Of a stretch of 64,000 bases of DNA, positions 51,001 through 61,318 are shown in pieces. The stretch's first letter is position 1, and the number at the start of each line of letters is the position of its first letter. A program made the translations under genes and the position numbers. The notes beneath the pieces are model-generated. The model was not told where the DNA came from. It searched no databases and was given only the letters and a program-made list of their open reading frames with translations. Origin of the DNA: Patiria miniata (Eukaryota > Echinodermata > Asteroidea > Valvatida > Asterinidae); contig NW_024037072.1 in NCBI RefSeq assembly GCF_015706575.1, positions 17,981,162 through 18,045,161 on the forward strand, read 5' to 3'.

Positions 51001-54000
51001 ATCATTTTGATGAAGACCGCGCAAAAATACAATTTTAATTCATTATTATTAGTATTGTATAATTTAGGTATCTCTTTTATCCATTGTCTTTGCAGACCAA
51101 GTCAAAAGCAAAGAAGTAGCATGGTCGCACCTGTCAGAAGGCCGGTCGTTGGTGGGTGCTCCTCCATGCTCGTGTCAAGGCAAGGAGTGCGGATGCTGTC
51201 AACCAGTCAAGATTCCCGAGCTAGGAATTGACACAAACGGTACGCCACCCTCTGGTATTTCGCAACAGATATTTTAAGGTCTGATGGAATCGTTTGTTTT
51301 CCATATATCTCCCAAAATGAGAAAACCGTGAATTAAGAGGACATGATTTGTACTTCAGCCTGGTGAATTGATGTTCGTGCACATGGGGTCATTTAAAAGA
51401 ATTTTGAACATACGGAGAAAGTCGGACTTCAACAATTTTGTTATCAATGTTGTTCTACGTGATCTGAGGATAAAAAGGTCAAACCTGCCTTCGTAAAAAC
51501 TAAATAAATCTGGTACTGGTATTAGTTACTTCTTTTTACAGAAAAGCAAATATTTAACTCTTTCACCAACTAAAACTGTAAGGACCAGACGTTTTAGAAG
51601 GAAAATGGTTCGGTTTGATTGAAATCACTCGAGTGCAAACTAATTTGCTTCATTGAATTTAACATTGAATGCAGTCTTTTTATTTCTAAATAAATAAATA
51701 ATGATCCCCCCTAATTTATGTACTGCAGCTTGTGCCAATGTGACTTTCCTCTCTGAGCAAATCGGCGCCAAGTTGTCCCTCTCCTTCGGCGGGAAAGTCC
51801 TCTTCGAGAAAACTGTGTCAGGTAAGAGTACTTTAAATTAATGAAGCAACGGATTCAACACTTGAAAAGTATGTTGTCAAAGGCTGTCGTGTTGCCAGAT
51901 ACTGTAAGAGAGATGATTTTTATTTATCTATGTCACAGTTAAAAATCCCGACCCGGTCTGCGTGAAATTCCATGGGAAGTTTGGCGCGGAGATCTGTGGC
52001 GAGTTGTACAAGTTGTCGGTATCAACGGAAGAATTCGACGCATGCGCCCGACTGGAAGGCAAGATCCTGGACAAGACAGTGGCCACGGTCGACTTGGGCT
52101 GCTTCAAGATGCCCTTCAAAAAGACCAATCAAGGTTAGAACAGACTCGGGATTTTTGAATGTCATCAATGTAAATTTCTTGTAATCTCCTGCTGTGAAAA
52201 AACGTCTTTGTTTAATAATGAATTAAGAATGATTTCACTTGTAACATTTTAAGAGCCATCAAAGGACCATACCTCGTTCAAAAGAAGATGTGACTGATGT
52301 GAAACAATATTAAAATCTCAAATCTAAAGAAAACTCATCAGTTGTGATGGATTTAAATGACCTACTGTGGCCAAATGAGGAATGTCCCCCAAAACCTCGT
52401 TTTGAGTAACGCCTAAAGTCGGATATAGGCTACTACGAAAATCTTGACAAAGGAATCTTGGGTTTTTTGTATTTTTGAGTAGCCAAGGTAAACAATATTT
52501 ACACTATGTATTTTTTTTGTGGGGAAAAATAACCCCTAAAGTGGACAGACTGAAGAACATGTTCAATGCCTTTGGCGGCGCAATGCGTATCTTTTTTCGA
52601 AGTCGTATTTCTCGAAATCAGGTGGGCGAAGTTTGGTGGGACACTGTTGACGTTCCTGTTGTGTATCTTTGGAATAAATTAAGCTGCAGAAATAGATTCG
52701 GTGTCATTGGAAAGCCAATGATTTGCGCTTGGACAAGAAGTATTACTTGAAAAGTCACAGGTGTTTTTTTTCCTCATTATGCTATGGCAGGTCACTTGTA
52801 AACCATGGAAGAAAGTATAACGAAAATAGTCAGTTGCGCGTAGTGTACAAATATGACCCTCTAAACTCCCCGGTGTAATATACACCACGGCAGCTGGATA
52901 TTATAATTTCCAACGAAAAAGTGTGTAGAATTCCTAAGTGCAGAATGTTACAAACGCTGGGGCGGGTAGACCCTTTTCATCAGCAGCCCCAGAAGCGTTC
53001 AATCAGTTTCCTACCTTCTCAGTCCATTGAGATTTTTAAGCGTAAAGTTAAGACTTTATAGGCCCTATCTTTTTAAACTGGCTTTTAACTAATTTTGTTG
53101 CTTATGTATATCAGTGAATTTTTAGTTTGATTGTCCTGATAGACATTTGAGATGTACTTACTTCTTAACCTCTTTTAAACATTGGAATTTATTTGTTTTA
53201 GTTCTTGCTTTTTTATGTTAATTTCTGTGGTACATTATGCGCGATTTATCATTTTGATGAAGACCGCGCAAAAATACAATTTTAATTCATTATTATTAGT
53301 ATTGTATAATTTAGGTATCTCTTTTATCCATTGTCTTTGCAGACCAAGTCAAAAGCAAAGAAGTAGCATGGTCGCACCTGTCAGAAGGCCGGTCGTTGGT
53401 GGGTGCTCCTCCATGCTCGTGTCAAGGCAAGGAGTGCGGATGCTGTCAACCAGTCAAGATTCCCGAGCTAGGAATTGACACAAACGGTACGCCACCCTCT
53501 GGTATTTCGCAACAGATATTTTAAGGTCTGATGGAATCGTTTGTTTTCCCTAAATCTCCCAAAATGAGAAAACTGTGAATTAAAAAGACATGATTTGTAC
53601 TTCAGCCTGATGAATTGATGTTCGTGCACATGGGGTCATTTAAAAGAATTTTGAACATACGGAGAAAGTCGGACTTCAACAATTTTGTTATCAATGTTGT
53701 TCTACGTGATCTGAGGATAAAAAGGTCAAACCTGCCTTCGTAAAAACAAAAAAAATCTGGTACTGGTATTAGTTACTTCTTTTTACAGAAAAGCAAATAT
53801 TCACTCTTTCACCAACTAAAACTGTATGGACCAGACGTTTTAGAAGGAAAATTGTTCGGTTTGATTGAAATCACTCGAGTGCAAACTAATTTGCTTCATT
53901 GAATTTACCATTGAATGCAGTGTTTTTATTTCTAAATAAATAAATAAATAATGAACCCCCCCCTTGATTTATGTACTGCAGCTTGTGCCAATGTGACTTT

Positions 54001-57000
54001 CCTCTCTGAGCAAATCGGCGCCAAGTTGTCCCTCTCCTTCGGCGGGAAAGTCCTCTTCGAGAAAACTGTGTCAGGTAAGAGTACTTTAAATTAATGAAGC
54101 AACGGATTCAACACTTGAAAATTATGTTGTAAAAGGCTGTCGTGTTGTCAGATACTGTAAGAAAGATGATATTTATTCATCTATGTCACAGTTAAAAATC
54201 CCGATCCGGTCTGCGTGAAATTCCATGGGAAGTTTGGCGCGGAGATCTGCGGCGAGTTGTACAAGTTGTCGGTATCACCTGAAGAATTCGACGCATGCGC
54301 CCGGCTGGAAGGCAAGATCCTGGACAAGACAGTGGCCACGGTCGACTTGGGCTGCTTCAAGATGCCCTTCAAAAAGACCAATCAAGGTTAGAACAGACTC
54401 GGGATTTTGAATTTCATAAGTGTAAATTTCTTGTAACCTTCTGCTGTGGAAAACGTCTTCGTTTAATAAGGAGAGACCGATTGATTAACAGGTGTACGAG
54501 TTGTCCAAAATGGGCTAAAAAACACATTGTCTTGACACCGGGCATAATTGGCACTAGTATGCAAACTTTCAGTCACCTGAATAATAAATATGACAACAGT
54601 TTTTCATACAAAGATCTGTCAATATCTTATTTTCATTTTACAGGAAGATACTATCAGTATAGCTCGTCAAATGCAGCTAAATAAAGACAAATAAAATATC
54701 GAAGTAAATTAAACAAAAAAAAATCAATTGATTCGAGTACCCTATGCGAGTCAAAGGCATGCACATGTTTCACATCTGTTTTATTTCACAACAGTTTGGC
54801 AGGCAACTTTCTCTTTTGTTAAAATTGAGGATCGGTCGATTACATGAAACTAAAACCGTAATCGTATTTCCCTTGTTTTCACACCACGAGAGGATCGTAT
54901 TTCGTCTTTTGTCTCTTTCGATAAACAAAACTGTATACTTTGGTTGCACAAGATTCTACATCAGCTGCGAGTACGTTAAGCCAAAAAAAAAAAAGTCTCC
55001 GGTTTCTGGTTTGCGCGCGCGTTGCCGTAGCCATGCGCGTCGGCAAAATGAAAAAGTTTTTTTTTCAGTGAAAGATGATGTCTCAAAACCGCCAAACTCA
55101 CTGGTTTGACTGGAATCCTGCTGCACAATTTTAACGTGTTTTTAGATGGGGTTATGATCGAGAATAAGCTTTATGTGGCTCTCTGGACTCCCAAATATTT
55201 GCACTAAGTTTAGTCGGGCACCATTTGCAGTCATCAGCCGACATTTGAAGCAAAAATGTCCGAGGTAAAAAAAAAAAAAAGCCGCGTCGCCGCACCACTT
55301 TTTGGGCAAGCTCCATACCAGAAACCGGAGACTTGTTTTTTGGGGCCTTAGCTTGATATTTTTGCCAGATGACTTTATAGTCACCTGATTGTCACCTGAT
55401 TAAAACCTCCAGCTATTATGGAAATACCTCTAGTGCTCCACCGGGAAAAAAAATGCACATTCTCTTCTTTCAAGGGTGAGAGCAAAAGTACTGTTCTTCT
55501 TACAACTCTGTAAGATGTATTCTGAAAGGGAAAGATCACGTGAGACTATGTATTTTTGACGGAATGAATTGTGGACCATTCACAAGACATCGAGTGACTT
55601 GTTTGGGGGAATTGTGTGTGGTGAAATGTTGCTGCCCTTAGCTGAGAATTGAGAGTTTAATGCATCAGTACAGAGGGTCTTCTCAGGACGTCTTGGGTCT
55701 TCTCAGGACCGGGGGGGGGCGGGGGATTGTGCCCAATCCTAATTTCCAAATGCGGCGGCTGATTTTCCTAAAATTTAGCAAGAATGTTGCGTGGCCATGA
55801 ACTTATATGATGACATAATTTGGTTGCGCTGCGGTGTCCACAACATTAAAAGGGCGCTGGACCCTAGTTTTCCCCAAACAGGATTTTGGGCATTATTCTA
55901 CAATTTTTGCATTCAAAATGCTTTCAAATTTGATACAAACATTTTTGGGTCAGTACCCAAGGGGGGGGGGGGGACATCTTTTGACGCTAGAGGCGGATGT
56001 ATTTTTTCCTTACCAATTTGTTCACATTTCATAAAGCCGTTGATGGGTTAAGGGAATTAAGGGGATTGAAGTTGAGTAAATTAAAAAAAACCACTTCCTT
56101 GGCAAGCAGCAAATTTCGGGGTTTTTTTTTCTGGGGGACACATATAGGGGGCACTTTTTTTTGGGGGGGGAGGTTGGAAGGGGGGCAAGTGCCCCCCATG
56201 GCGCCCCTTTTCATCTTTGTTCGCAATTTTGTCCCAAAATTTGATTGATTTTTTGTTTGCAATCAAATTGGCACTCATGAAGTACTTATGGGTAGTGTTT
56301 TAAATTCAAGAACTGTAAAAAAAAAAGTATCGGAAAACAAAGACATTTGTGCTGTAGAAGTGAAAATTAAAAGCTTCTCTTCACGCGAACGGCAGCCATA
56401 TTGGATTACCAGCATGTATTGTATAGTTGGTCACGTTATCATGAATTTTAGTCTAAAGTGGATACTTGAGGGAAAACATGGTTTTGATTCACAATATAAA
56501 TGCATGCTATATTTTTAATGACCCCGATAAAAGTGAGGGAAAAGTCACCAAATAAGTCCAGGATCCGTGATCGGCCAAAGCTTTCTGGAGATTTTTTTTT
56601 TTGGAGGGGGGGGGGGGGGGGACAGATGACGGTGGCAAAATGACGCCTATGTGTAATACATATATCATTTTTTCTTATTCATGTTATTAGAGTCTCTACT
56701 GGAATCCCAAGGCATATCTGAATGGTTGGACCTGGCACCTAGCGGAGGTGTGAATGGCCCCTGCGCCTGTTCTCAGGATCAATGCGAATGCTGTCAACAC
56801 ATCAAAATTAAGGAACTCAAGATCGATGACACAGGTGATTTAAACATTCTGGGCTAGAGTTTTAGCTCTGCCAGAGTCTTTACAGTCCTTAGAAGATACC
56901 TCATGGGTGTTCTTCGGAAGCGAACTTGAAAGTTAAACCGTTTGTACAACAAAGAACACTCTGAGATACCTGCATACATACTTTCTTGAGTATGTCTCAA

Positions 57001-58871
57001 GAAAGATATTTGGCTATAGGGCCATCTCAGATTTCTCCTTTGAAGAAATGTTGGTAGAATAACAAGTAATTTTAAAAACATTTAAAAATGGTTGCCATTG
57101 CTTCTTATTCTACCAATGAAAGATGATAAAAAAGCTTTAATTTGATGTGTGTCTCGAACACATTGGAGAGTTGTGAGTATTTTCCCCGAATTTCTGAAGT
57201 GGGAGTATTTATCATTGGGGTCCATGGAAGTTTATTTACTAATCTACAACCGTAACTGGCCCTGTGGCCAAATGGATAAGGCATCTGACTACGGATCAGG
57301 GGATTCCAGGTTCGAGTCCTGGCAGGGTCGTTTTTGGTTAAATCCATGTTACGATGGGTTGGGCTACCGGTCGGTAGGGTCTATGTTCCATTTTGCACGG
57401 TCGAACTGACAAAAAGAGACAGTGTTAGATCAAGTTAGTCTACATAGCGACGATGCGAAATATTCTTTGTTTTACAGGACCAGCCTTGCTTTTTAATTGT
57501 TTATTCCCTAACTTCCCAGGGGATGTGCAAAACTATATTGAAATTGGAGGATTCAGGACTGTTGGGGCTATACATAACTATGTCCTTCGAAATGCATATG
57601 GATTTTCTTCCTCATAAATTTGCATTGTATCAAACCGTAACATATTGAACTTCTAGCGTAAAAGGGTTCGCAAAGGCAACGTATATGAGGCTCATGTGTA
57701 AAGGATAAGGGCTCTTTCAAAAAGAGGTAACAGACCATTTCGCTAACCACTTAAACCCGGATAAGCACACGATTTCAGGATTGGGGCAGGGCAATTTCCA
57801 CTGTGAAGTTACACCAACGATTATTTTGTGCTTTGCCTGCTCCCTCTTCTTTTGTGCCCTGCAGTTTGCATCCAAGTCCAGTTCTTGTCCACCGCTGTCG
57901 GCGTGTCTCTGACCCTTACCATCGATGGGAAAGTCATCTTCAGGAAGACTCTGTCACGTAAGTAGAAACGTTAAGCAGCACGCTCTTAAAGTAAGAGCGG
58001 GATCACATTATTCATCTTGTTCACTGCAAACAGCGCTACACAAATCATTCACACTATGTATATAATACAGCAACATAATGGTGATTTATTTTAAGAAATA
58101 ATTATCATTAGCCACTACTTGCAAAAACAATACTTGCAATGTTCTCGTAACACAGAATTTGCTGACAACTACTGCACCGATGGTAGCACGAATTTGACCA
58201 GTTAAAGATTTATGAAACATTTTTGCCGAGATGCAGGAGGAGGGGAAGTGGATGTCATTTTGTTTTTGCGAATTAGCGAACGATATTGATGGATTTCAAA
58301 TTAGTATTGAAACCAGGGCTCGTGGTGCGGATTAAAGATGAAAAGTCCCATTGTGTATATATAGTTGTACAGTGTGACACTGAGAATCGGCTCGGATGCT
58401 CATTGAGGATTCGCCTACAGCATGTAACTCAGGAAAGTCGCCTCGCCAATAGAAATGTCTTAAAATTGGACTTGAACTTTATAACCATTATGCCAAATGC
58501 TAATTTGTTTGGCTGGCATATTCTTCTATCATGCAGTAAAAGACCCACCCCCAATCTGCGTTTCTCTGGCCGGCGGCAAGTTGTGCATCGCCCTCTACGA
58601 CTTGGCCGTGACTCCAGAAGCCGTCAGCGGCTGCGGCCGCCTGGAGGCCAAATTCTTCGGTGTTACCGTGGCTAAAGTGAAGCTGGGCTGCTTCAAGATC
58701 CCCCTGCACCAAGCCCTCTATGCCCGTACTCCAGAGGGTCTGCTTTACCTTGGCGATGTGACTGAGACGCTGACTGGACCGCTGATGATGGGCGGGGAGC
58801 TCTCTGCGGAGAACTTTCCCTTGACTATTGTGCTGGAGTCCTACTCGTCTGGTCGCGATGAAGAGAAATAA
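36524..58871 (+). CDS. Secreted multi-module cysteine-rich protein (DUF4773 repeats)
   Basis: Exon 1 (36524-36632) encodes a signal peptide, MTHFVAMFLATALAILHSTV, and ends in phase 1. Five cassettes follow, each with exons A, B, C: 44232-44374, 44869-44961, 45079-45273; 46480-46623, 47115-47207, 47325-47519; 48725-48868, 49360-49452, 49570-49764; 51096-51239, 51729-51821, 51939-52133; 53343-53486, 53982-54074, 54192-54386. A sixth, diverged cassette ends the gene: 56691-56834, 57865-57957, 58537-58871 (stop TAA). All junctions are phase 1, so the chain would be about 946 residues if the 1-nt deletion in the first exon A is ignored. Each module has ten cysteines: CxC, CxCC, one in B and four in C. 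This fits my knowledge of DUF4773, whose function is unknown. AATAAA lies at 58892. The alternative is several short transcripts ending at the TAG just after each exon C. Confidence 0.75.
36633..38549. other. Intron 1 of the DUF4773 gene, left part
   Basis: No gene is seen. A possible retroposon 3' end with an (AAATC)-type tail lies around 37560-37680. A short direct repeat of TTCGGTATAGC occurs three times at 38096-38143. Minus-strand frames here (for example 36852-37271) have no domain. Confidence 0.4.
38550..38810. repeat. Dispersed repeat, copy A (also at 59785-60215)
   Basis: The segment is shared with 59785-60215 in the same orientation: CCCTGAAT.TATTT.ATAAA, TGGGATG..GC..GAC, AAATTTTAAATTATTCATC/T, CGCAAGTTCCAAAAATGAAGA and TATGGC.GACTCGTG. 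The copy at 59.8 kb has ~170 bp of extra sequence in the middle. The part from 38656 is also carried in the tandem duplicate at 40917. Confidence 0.65.
38656..40916 (+). repeat. Direct segmental duplication, copy 1
   Basis: This 2261-bp block is repeated head-to-tail at 40917-43180 with very high identity. It begins TTAAATTACAAATTTTAAA and ends ACCGAAACGG. It contains several poly-G/poly-C tracts and a hAT-like MITE at 40589-40898. Open frames inside it are proline- or glycine-rich readings of the G/C runs and are not considered coding. Confidence 0.9.
40589..40898. mobile_element. hAT-like MITE, copy 1
   Basis: This 310-bp element has perfect 15-bp terminal inverted repeats, CAAGGGCGGATCCAG and CTGGATCCGCCCTTG. 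It is flanked by 8-bp duplications: GTATAGAA (40581-40588) and GTATAGGA (40899-40906), with one mismatch. The 8-bp target duplication suits the hAT superfamily. It has G-rich ends and no transposase. Confidence 0.85.
41967..42002. repeat. Uninterrupted 36-nt poly-C tract
   Basis: This is the longest homopolymer in the window. The opposite strand is G36 and could form G-quadruplexes. The run length in the genome may differ from the assembly, since such tracts are often miscounted. Confidence 0.9.
42851..43162. mobile_element. hAT-like MITE, copy 2
   Basis: This 312-bp copy sits in the second duplication unit. It has the same 15-bp inverted repeats and perfect 8-bp flanking duplications GTATAGGA (42843-42850 and 43163-43170). 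It was copied with the surrounding block rather than inserted independently. Confidence 0.9.
43181..44231. other. Intron 1 of the DUF4773 gene, right part
   Basis: From about 43730 the sequence is a diverged version of the introns that join later cassettes (compare 45370-45570 and 46020-46480). It lacks the ~450-bp segment found in the four inter-cassette introns. No gene is seen in 43181-43730. Confidence 0.6.
44232..45273 (+). repeat. DUF4773 cassette 1, with a frameshift in exon A
   Basis: The exons are A 44232-44374 (143 nt, one short), B 44869-44961 and C 45079-45273. Cassettes 2-5 read TGCTCGTGTCAAGGC in exon A, but this one reads TGCTCGTGCAAGGC at 44303-44316. The lost T shifts the frame within the CxC motif and leads to a TAG a few codons later. 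Exon A also has ATTTCC where the others have ATTCCC. Exons B and C are intact. Skipping exon A, or the whole cassette, would keep the frame because all junctions are phase 1. Confidence 0.85.
45575..46020. repeat. ~450-bp segment specific to inter-cassette introns
   Basis: This segment lies between GGATATAGGCTAC and ACCACGGCAGCTGG in the introns joining cassettes 1-2, 2-3, 3-4 and 4-5. In the intron before cassette 1 the same flanks are adjacent (about 43906-43926). It may be an insertion that was then amplified with the array. Its longest frame (91 codons in cassettes 3 and 4) is broken in others, so it is not called as coding. Confidence 0.6.
46480..47519 (+). repeat. DUF4773 cassette 2
   Basis: The exons are A 46480-46623, B 47115-47207 and C 47325-47519; 432 coding nt (144 codons). 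Exon A starts DQVKSDEVAW and holds CSCQGKECGCC. Exon B starts ACANVTFLSEQ. Exon C holds PVCVKF, EICGEL, DACARL and LGCFKM. The frame is intact. Confidence 0.88.
48725..49764 (+). repeat. DUF4773 cassette 3
   Basis: The exons are A 48725-48868, B 49360-49452 and C 49570-49764, intact. Exon A begins DQVKGKEVAW and ends IPKLGIDTN, against KSDEVAW and IPELGIDTN in cassette 2. The intron behind it carries a 119-bp MITE at 50582-50700. Confidence 0.88.
50582..50700. mobile_element. 119-bp PIF/Harbinger-like MITE
   Basis: The ends are GGCTGCATCCGAA and TTCGGACACGGCC, an imperfect 13-bp inverted repeat. Flanks are TTT (50579-50581) and TTA (50701-50703). The empty sites in the equivalent introns read GAATGTTACAAACG, so a 3-bp TTA target was duplicated and one copy has mutated. 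A TTA/TAA target fits PIF/Harbinger. It occurs only in the cassette 3-4 intron. Confidence 0.75.
51096..52133 (+). repeat. DUF4773 cassette 4
   Basis: The exons are A 51096-51239, B 51729-51821 and C 51939-52133, intact. Exon A begins DQVKSKEVAW. Exon C differs from cassette 2 by single-base changes only, such as TGTGGC for TGCGGC in EICGEL. Confidence 0.88.
53343..54386 (+). repeat. DUF4773 cassette 5
   Basis: The exons are A 53343-53486, B 53982-54074 and C 54192-54386, intact. Exon C reads LSVSPEEFDACARL where the others read LSVSTEEF. Array similarity fades at ~54472 in the following intron, which marks the right edge of the amplified region. Confidence 0.88.
54472..56690. other. Intron between cassettes 5 and 6
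   Basis: The intron is unique sequence with a foldback repeat (54993-55334), poly-G runs near 55710, 55963 and 56606, and a G-rich segment with GGGGCAAGTGCCCCCC at ~56181 that resembles wording in the 38.6-43.2 kb duplication. Frames here of up to 121 codons show no domain. Confidence 0.5.
54993..55334. mobile_element. Candidate foldback MITE
   Basis: AAGTCTCCGGTTTCTGGT (54993-55010) and its perfect reverse complement (55317-55334) bracket ~305 bp. Poly-A/poly-T stretches and TTAAGCC/GGCCTTA-like ends lie just outside, so the element may extend to about 54979-55350. A target duplication is not clear. Confidence 0.55.
56691..58871 (+). repeat. DUF4773 cassette 6, diverged and terminal
   Basis: Exons A (56691-56834) and B (57865-57957) have exactly the lengths seen in cassettes 2-5, 144 and 93 nt. 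Exon C (58537-58871) is longer and ends in TAA. All ten cysteines are kept: CACSQDQCECC, VCIQV, ICVSL, LCIAL, GCGRL and LGCFKI. The rest of the sequence is strongly diverged. About 45 extra C-terminal residues after the last cysteine region make this the natural end of the protein. Confidence 0.88.
57258..57330 (+). tRNA. tRNA-Arg(ACG)
   Basis: This 73-nt cloverleaf lies inside the intron between exons A and B of cassette 6, on the same strand as the host gene. The acceptor GGCCCTG pairs with CAGGGTC (one G-T wobble). The D-arm contains GGCCAAATGGATAAGGC, and the T-arm is CCAGGTTCGAGTCCTGG. The anticodon stem TCTGA/TCAGG closes the loop CTACGGA with anticodon ACG at 57291-57293. A TTTTT run directly after the gene would terminate RNA polymerase III. 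Confidence 0.93.
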
Positions 58872-61252
58872 GGAATGAATCGGACTGACAAAATAAATAT
58901 CTTAGTGAATTATTTCATTGTTATCCCAGATGAATTATTTTGACACTTTTAAAAGGCTTGGAAAATTATGTCATACTTAATTTTAATTAGTGTGCCATAC
59001 GCCTTACAGGCTAGTATGTGTGAACTTGTTCTCGCATAATGAGTAGTGTTTGATTGCCAAGTTGCGGCCTTGTTTCTTTATAATTATGCCAAAAGTCAGA
59101 GTACTGAAAGCAATTATCCTGCGCCGACCATTTTTTTTTTTTGAGTTCTTTCAATTGTCATAAGTTTATCCATGCAGGTTTAGGCTAAATCTGAGTATGG
59201 TTATGATCGTGAATGAACGGGAGTCAAAGGCGATGTCCCCCCCCCCCCCCAAACAAAAAAAATTATCCCAGTGCCTATAGATTTTAACAAAAATGCAGGC
59301 CTACACAAATTTGCACTGTTGTTATAATTGTGTTATAGCTCTATAAGATATGGCTTGCTGCTACTTAACAGTAGGCCTATACTGAGGGTAAACAAACGCG
59401 TATAGTAAATGCATGGGGAAAATGCATGGCCAACATTTTGAACTGCGCCCCCTATAGAGCCAGCTGCAAATATTGTATATGCAGGCTAGTAAAGCCAGTG
59501 ACCGTAATACGCATGTGTGAAACAAATTACGAGAATTAATCAATCATTTTATGTCACATGATGACTTAAAATAACTTCTTAATAGTATATATTCCACGGC
59601 AGATAGCGTGGCTATGGTAATCCGGTGGTCCAAATGCGGCAGGTTGCGGGTTGGAATCCTAAAGGGAGGTTAAGTCTGAGAACTTTCCGTTACTGACGCA
59701 AGCGCGTTACGACCATTGACTCATACTTTGTCGCCGAAACCGTAATACCTTATCAACAAGGAAGCCATTTTTGATCGTGTTCCCTGAATCTATTTTATAA
59801 ACTGTTGAGTGGGATGATGCTGGACTTGATTCATTTTTTTCTGTGATCCCTTTGGTCAGGAGAGTCCCTCGACAGAGACTTTGTCTCTTTTGGGCGATCC
59901 TTTGGGAGCTGTTAGGTATTTTTGTTTTCTGTTGTTGTCCTTTAATTTGTATGTTTTGGTTTTTACTGTTTATTCCGAGAAATAAAGTAAATGCGCATTC
60001 CAGGGCTCACTTTAATTTTTTTTAATGACAGTGTGGCTTAAAACATTAAGGTATGTTTACTCGCAAATTTTAAATTATTCATCAGAGAGGACTGTTTTTA
60101 ATTTGTAATGAACTGTTATTTTATTACTTTAAGTTCCACCCGCAAGTTCCAAAAATGAAGAGTTTACCTCGCTTGCAATTGAATATGGCCGACTCGTGGA
60201 TACAGTCTATTGCTTTTCGAATTTCCCAAGTTGCCTGTCCCTGTTCCCAATCCAATTCTATGTTAACAAGAAATTGCCGCTCCTGATGAAGACCACTGTG
60301 CTTATTACTTACAGTAAATATGTTAGATATACCAACATTGTTCTTCGCCTTGAATGAAGTAATTATCTTTAATGTGACAATTTTGTTTCGAAAAAAAATA
60401 ATTTAAATGATTTTCAAAAATAAACAAAGATGTTTAGACTTCTTCAACTGGAACAGAGGAAGAAGTGAACTTAACTGAAGAACGCATTTACTTTAGTGAA
60501 GAAAGCTTACAGTGTATAATGGAGGCAGCTACATGTAGCTATATTACAGATTTATATTTGGCTTTTCGCTTGACTGTAGCCTAACTAGCTAAAATGTGAA
60601 TGGATTACATAATTTTCTCCATATTATATAGCCGGATTTATCTAATTAATTTCTGAAATTTAGTCTCCCGTAGGATCTTTTCTCAACAAAGAAGCACGTG
60701 ATAAACTCAACTGTAAGGAAAAATAAAACATTGAATATAAATAAACTTGATGTAACCAGAATCAATAGCTCTGTATCAATATAAAGATGCTTAGAATTAA
60801 ATGCTTTGAAAAAGACTCGGCTTGCACCGTTCTGCAAAGAAAGGCTTTTTCGTCTGTTTGTTTGATCTTTTTTTTCACACAGCTATCATGGTAAAAATAT
60901 CGACGGAGCAGCTGCTATATTCCCAAAAAAACATGACTAACAAATCAGTTGTGCTGAGGGTTAACATTTTTTAATGATTAACCTTTCCAAATTTGGCTTA
61001 ATTAAACATTTTGTTACGGATATTATTATCAATTTAATCTGACCCTCAAAGTTATGTCTTTTCGAGGCCACCGTTGATTTTGATAGTCTGGCACCAACAT
61101 TGAGTTGCTGTTTGTCCACGACAATACGCGTATTGAGCAGGGAAGGTGACGGTAGCACATCCTAATAAAAATTGCATGTTTTTCGCGGGAGAGAAGTTTT
61201 TTTTAGCAGACCTTTGAAAATCGTTTTGATTGAATGATAAACTCCTTCTGCA
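58872..61252. other. Region downstream of the DUF4773 gene
   Basis: It begins with the AATAAA signal at 58892. A tRNA-like fragment with a GGGTTGGAATCC box lies near 59590-59670. The diverged repeat copy at 59785-60215 follows, then AT-rich sequence. I see no gene with domain or splice support. Confidence 0.5.
59785..60215. repeat. Dispersed repeat, copy B (see 38550-38810)
   Basis: It matches the 38.55-kb copy at both ends but with many substitutions, so it is much older than the 2.26-kb duplication. The middle (about 59840-60010) has no match there. A 60-codon frame inside it is not supported. Confidence 0.6.
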
Positions 61253-61318
61253 ATGTCAAAGATCAAGTCAAGGGAAACGTTGTCTTCGAGTGAGTCTGGC
61301 AGTGACGAGGAGTATCAG
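61253..61318 (+). CDS. Possible first coding exon of an unknown gene
   Basis: An ATG opens 22 codons, starting MSKIKSRETLSSSES and ending GSDEEYQ, that run to a consensus donor CAG|GTAAGT (61319) in phase 0. The residues are serine- and acid-rich, as in many disordered N-termini. No second exon could be joined with confidence. It may lead to the helicase exon at ~62.7 kb, 1.4 kb downstream on the same strand, or be chance. Confidence 0.35.

Noticed and set aside
58286..58675. 129-codon frame overlapping the last DUF4773 exon
   Set aside because: It is in another frame, and the exon starting at 58537 continues the cassette in the expected phase with all conserved cysteines.
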